From Actinophytocola oryzae (GTDB taxonomy: Bacteria > Actinomycetota > Actinomycetes > Mycobacteriales > Pseudonocardiaceae), in assembly GCF_004364325.1 (NCBI RefSeq), contig NZ_SOCP01000003.1:186001-250000 (forward strand): a stretch of DNA of 64,000 bases. The letters run 5' to 3'. The notes under the pieces are model-generated. The model saw only the letters and a list, made by a program, of their open reading frames with translations, did not search any database and had not been told where the DNA came from. Shown one piece after another: positions 61,174 through 64,000 of the stretch; within the stretch, counting starts at the first letter, position 1, and every line of letters begins with the position of its first letter. The translations under genes were made by a program, and so were the position numbers.

Positions 61174-62378
61174 ACCCAGACCTCCTTGAGGACTCGTAGT
61201 GTGTTGCCCCCGATGACCTTGCGGATCTCGTCGTCGCTGTAGTCGTGCTTGACGAGCCAGCCGATGATGTTGTGGAAGCCCTCCGCGGGGTTCTCCAGGC
61301 CGTCGACGTACTCGACCTTCTCGAACTCGACGCCACCGTGGGCCTGGCCGAGCGAGAGGTTCGCCGCGAACGAGTTGTGCAGGCCGACGTGGTCGCCGAA
61401 CAGCGTGTCCGGGCCGAAGCTGACGTGGTCGATGCCGACGAGGTCCACGCAGAACCTGAAGTGGTCCATGACGGACTCGAGCGAGTGCAGCGGGTGGTCC
61501 TTCGACAGCGTGGTGTGCGGGGCCGCCTCGATGCCGATCACGCCGCCGCGCTCGGCGCACGCCCTGATCGTCTCGTCGTCCTTCATGCGGTTGGTCGGCC
61601 AGACCGTGCGCGAACCGGCGTGGGTGATGAAGACCGGCACCTTCGACTTCTTGATGACGTCCAGGCCGGTGCGGTCGCCGGAGTGGGAGATGTCGATGGC
61701 GATGCCGAGCTTGTTCATCCGCTCGACCGCGCGGTCACCCAGGTAGGTGAGGCCGCCGTCGCCGCGCTCCTTGAGGCCGCCGCCGAGCAGGTTGGCCTCG
61801 GAGTAGGCGATGCCCATCTGCCGCACGCCGAAGCCGTACAGCACGTCGAGCCGGTCGATCTCGTTCTCGATCGGGGTCGCCGCCTCGAGCGCGAAGATGT
61901 GGGCGATACGTCCGGTCTCGGCCGCGTGCTCGATGTCCTTGAGCGACTCGGCCTTGATCACGAAGTCCTGGTGGGCCAGGTCGGCCATGCGAACGCCCAG
62001 GTCGAACAGCACGTCCTGGTACTTCCAGCCCGCGTCGGAGCTGATGCAGCAGGTGCCGTCCATGCCGTTGTCGAACACGGCGGTCAGACCGGAGCGCGCG
62101 AGGCCCTCGTAGCCCGTTGGCTCGCGGCCCTGGCGGATGTGTTCACGCAGGTCGGTCATGTCGTCGGGGAACACCTGCACGTGCTCGTGCAGCGAGATGA
62201 CCGTCTCCTCGGCGAGGAGACGCTTGGTCCGCTCCGCCTGGTCGCTGGTCAGCTCGAGGCCCTGGTAGGCGGGCACGCGACCGACCTGCTGGGCGTAGTC
62301 GAACGCCCGGTAGTCCTTGCCTGCCTCGAGGTACTCGTAGGCGGTGTAACCGGTGTAGCGGGGGGCGGGCTCCAGCAC
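61170..62378 (-). CDS. M19 membrane-dipeptidase-family metallopeptidase
   Basis: 402 residues. Ligand pattern of renal-dipeptidase-type enzymes: HEHVQ near the start, the bridging glutamate in IFALEAATP, IDISHSGDRT and VFITHAGSRTVWPTNR. These zinc enzymes split dipeptides, including those with a D-residue at the C-terminus. GTG 62378 follows AGGAGAGGCAGA and is preferred over an ATG at 62450, which has no such site. First gene of the peptide-utilisation operon, divergent from the ATPase genes. Its N-terminus is longer than the minimal family domain. Confidence 0.88.
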   Translation of the reverse strand: MLEPAPRYTGYTAYEYLEAGKDYRAFDYAQQVGRVPAYQGLELTSDQAERTKRLLAEETVISLHEHVQVFPDDMTDLREHIRQGREPTGYEGLARSGLTAVFDNGMDGTCCISSDAGWKYQDVLFDLGVRMADLAHQDFVIKAESLKDIEHAAETGRIAHIFALEAATPIENEIDRLDVLYGFGVRQMGIAYSEANLLGGGLKERGDGGLTYLGDRAVERMNKLGIAIDISHSGDRTGLDVIKKSKVPVFITHAGSRTVWPTNRMKDDETIRACAERGGVIGIEAAPHTTLSKDHPLHSLESVMDHFRFCVDLVGIDHVSFGPDTLFGDHVGLHNSFAANLSLGQAHGGVEFEKVEYVDGLENPAEGFHNIIGWLVKHDYSDDEIRKVIGGNTLRVLKEVWV

Positions 62379-62517
62379 TCTGCCTCTCCTGTCTTGACTG
62401 TCTCGTGTGGAATGAAGCAGAGTGTCAGCAATATCCGGCATGCTTGTCAATGCATGTGTTCAAAGTCGGCGTGATCGGTGACAAGATGAAACTTATCGGC
62501 AACACGCAGCTGCGAGG

Positions 62518-63533
62518 ATGTCCGTTGTGAACAGTCCTCCCCTCGCCCTGCGCGTACGCGGTCTGTCCGTGACGTTCGCTATGGACGGTGGCCCCGTCGA
62601 CGCCGTTCGGCATGTCGATCTCGACGTGCCGCGTGGGCAGCTGGTCGCCCTGCTCGGCGAGTCCGGGTCGGGCAAGTCGGTGACCGCCAGGGCCGTCATG
62701 GGCCTCGCGGGTGCGGGCGCGACGGTCAGTGCCGACTCGCTCATGCTCGGTGACACCGACCTGCGCACCGTCCCGCCCGGACGGTTGCGTGAGCTGCGCG
62801 GGACGCGGATGAGCCTGGTGCTGCAGGACGCGCTGTCCGCGCTGAACCCGGTGCTGACGATCGGCGACCAGCTCGGCGAGCTGTTCCGGGTCCACGACGG
62901 AGCGTCCAAACGAGCCGCTCGCGCGAAGGCGGTCGACCTGCTCGGCATGGTCGGGATCCCGGCGCCGTCGAAGCGGGTCGGCGACTACCCGCACCAGTTC
63001 TCCGGCGGCATGCGCCAGCGGATCCTGATCGCGATGGCGATCGCCCTGGAGCCGGAGCTGCTGATCGCGGACGAGCCGACGACCGCGTTGGACGTGACGG
63101 TGCAGGCACAGATCCTCGACCTGCTCGGGTCGCTGCGCGCCCAGCTGGACATGGGCGTCCTGCTGATCACCCACGACCTCGCGGTGGTCGGCGAGGTGGC
63201 CGACCACCTGGCGGTCATGTACGCGGGCCGGGTCGTGGAGGCGGGTGACGCGGACACGGTGCTCGGCAGGCCCGGCCATCCGTACACCGAGGCGCTGCTG
63301 CGGTCCGTGCCCCGGCTGGAGGACCAGGGGTCGGACCTGTTCACCATCCCCGGCGCGCCGCCGAACCCGGCACGGGTGCCGTCCGGGTGCCCGTTCCACC
63401 CGCGCTGCCACCGGGTCGTCGAGCCGTGTCCCACGGTCATGCCGGACCTGGTGGAGATCGCCGGGCGGTCGGTCGCGTGCCACCAGTCGGAGGCAATGCT
63501 CGCGCCGCGGGCTCCAGTCGGAGGTAAGGCCCG

Positions 63534-63537
<4 letters not shown>
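62518..63537 (+). CDS. Peptide ABC transporter ATPase, DppD-like
   Basis: 339 residues. Walker A GESGSGKS, signature FSGGMRQR, Walker [13 protein letters not shown]-loop [10 protein letters not shown], and the C-terminal oligopeptide-transporter extension with the cysteine-containing [18 protein letters not shown]. Energises import through the two permeases on the other strand. Start: ATG 62518, though the GTG three codons later has better spacing from GAGG. The gap of 139 bases to the dipeptidase gene should hold both promoters. Confidence 0.92.

Positions 63538-64000
<463 letters not shown>

Overview
The DNA is very GC-rich and densely coded, with many GTG starts, one TTG start, frequent ATGA/GTGA/TGATG stop-start overlaps, Hanks-type kinases, an ECF sigma factor, large secreted multidomain proteins and a KstR-type palindrome. 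This points to a filamentous actinomycete. A Pseudonocardiales member (Lentzea/Saccharothrix/Amycolatopsis-like) is my best guess, but that is inference. No rRNA, tRNA, insertion sequence, prophage or CRISPR array was seen, so this looks like chromosomal arm or core-flank DNA rather than a mobile island.

Layout. 1-4908: glyoxylate-type aminotransferase (cut by the left edge), a fused FAD/Fe-S glycolate or D-lactate dehydrogenase and a serine-hydrolase lipoprotein. 4958-14573: signalling block with a kinase-STAND-WD40 receptor, a proline-rich membrane protein, a SigE-like ECF sigma factor with a membrane partner, an MFS exporter, an FHA-like protein and a second Ser/Thr kinase. 14622-23028: TetR with paired operators and a small membrane protein, DUF1801, YggT, a HelD/HelR-type RNA polymerase helicase, a Gfo/Idh oxidoreductase, an orphan excisionase-like antitoxin, a secreted GH5 cellulase and a DHA2 exporter.

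23078-30596: an eight-gene operon for a molybdenum hydroxylase of the xanthine dehydrogenase family, whose Mo subunit is split into two complete polypeptides. It carries MoxR/VWA maturation factors, an amidohydrolase and a YciI protein, and faces a divergent GntR regulator across an AT-rich palindrome. 30795-44038: a ribose-type sugar ABC transporter (binding protein, two permeases, double ATPase), a TIM-barrel isomerase, a 2000-residue secreted ThuA-sugar dehydrogenase protein and a divergent ROK regulator with its own palindrome.

44129-51011: the most interesting part. A four-gene operon (DUF1214, sulfotransferase, SDR, SRPBCC) converges on cysD-cysNC, which makes PAPS, the sulfotransferase cosubstrate. 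A TetR gene diverges from cysD. The cysD/TetR promoter and the sulfotransferase promoter share a near-identical 15-bp operator, and the latter also has a perfect KstR-type box. Together they look like a self-supplied sulfation module. 51042-54572: MHYT sensor, two proteins sharing a C-terminal domain, and two unknown small proteins. 54561-64000: Lrp regulator and a peptide-utilisation locus (prolyl-iminopeptidase-like hydrolase, M24 protein lacking metal ligands, Dpp-type permeases, binding protein, M19 dipeptidase), with divergent DppD/DppF-type ATPases running off the right edge.

A family of 30-bp tandem and palindromic intergenic repeats (about 11985-12212, 30596-30698, 47563-47619) sits at gene ends and links otherwise unrelated loci.
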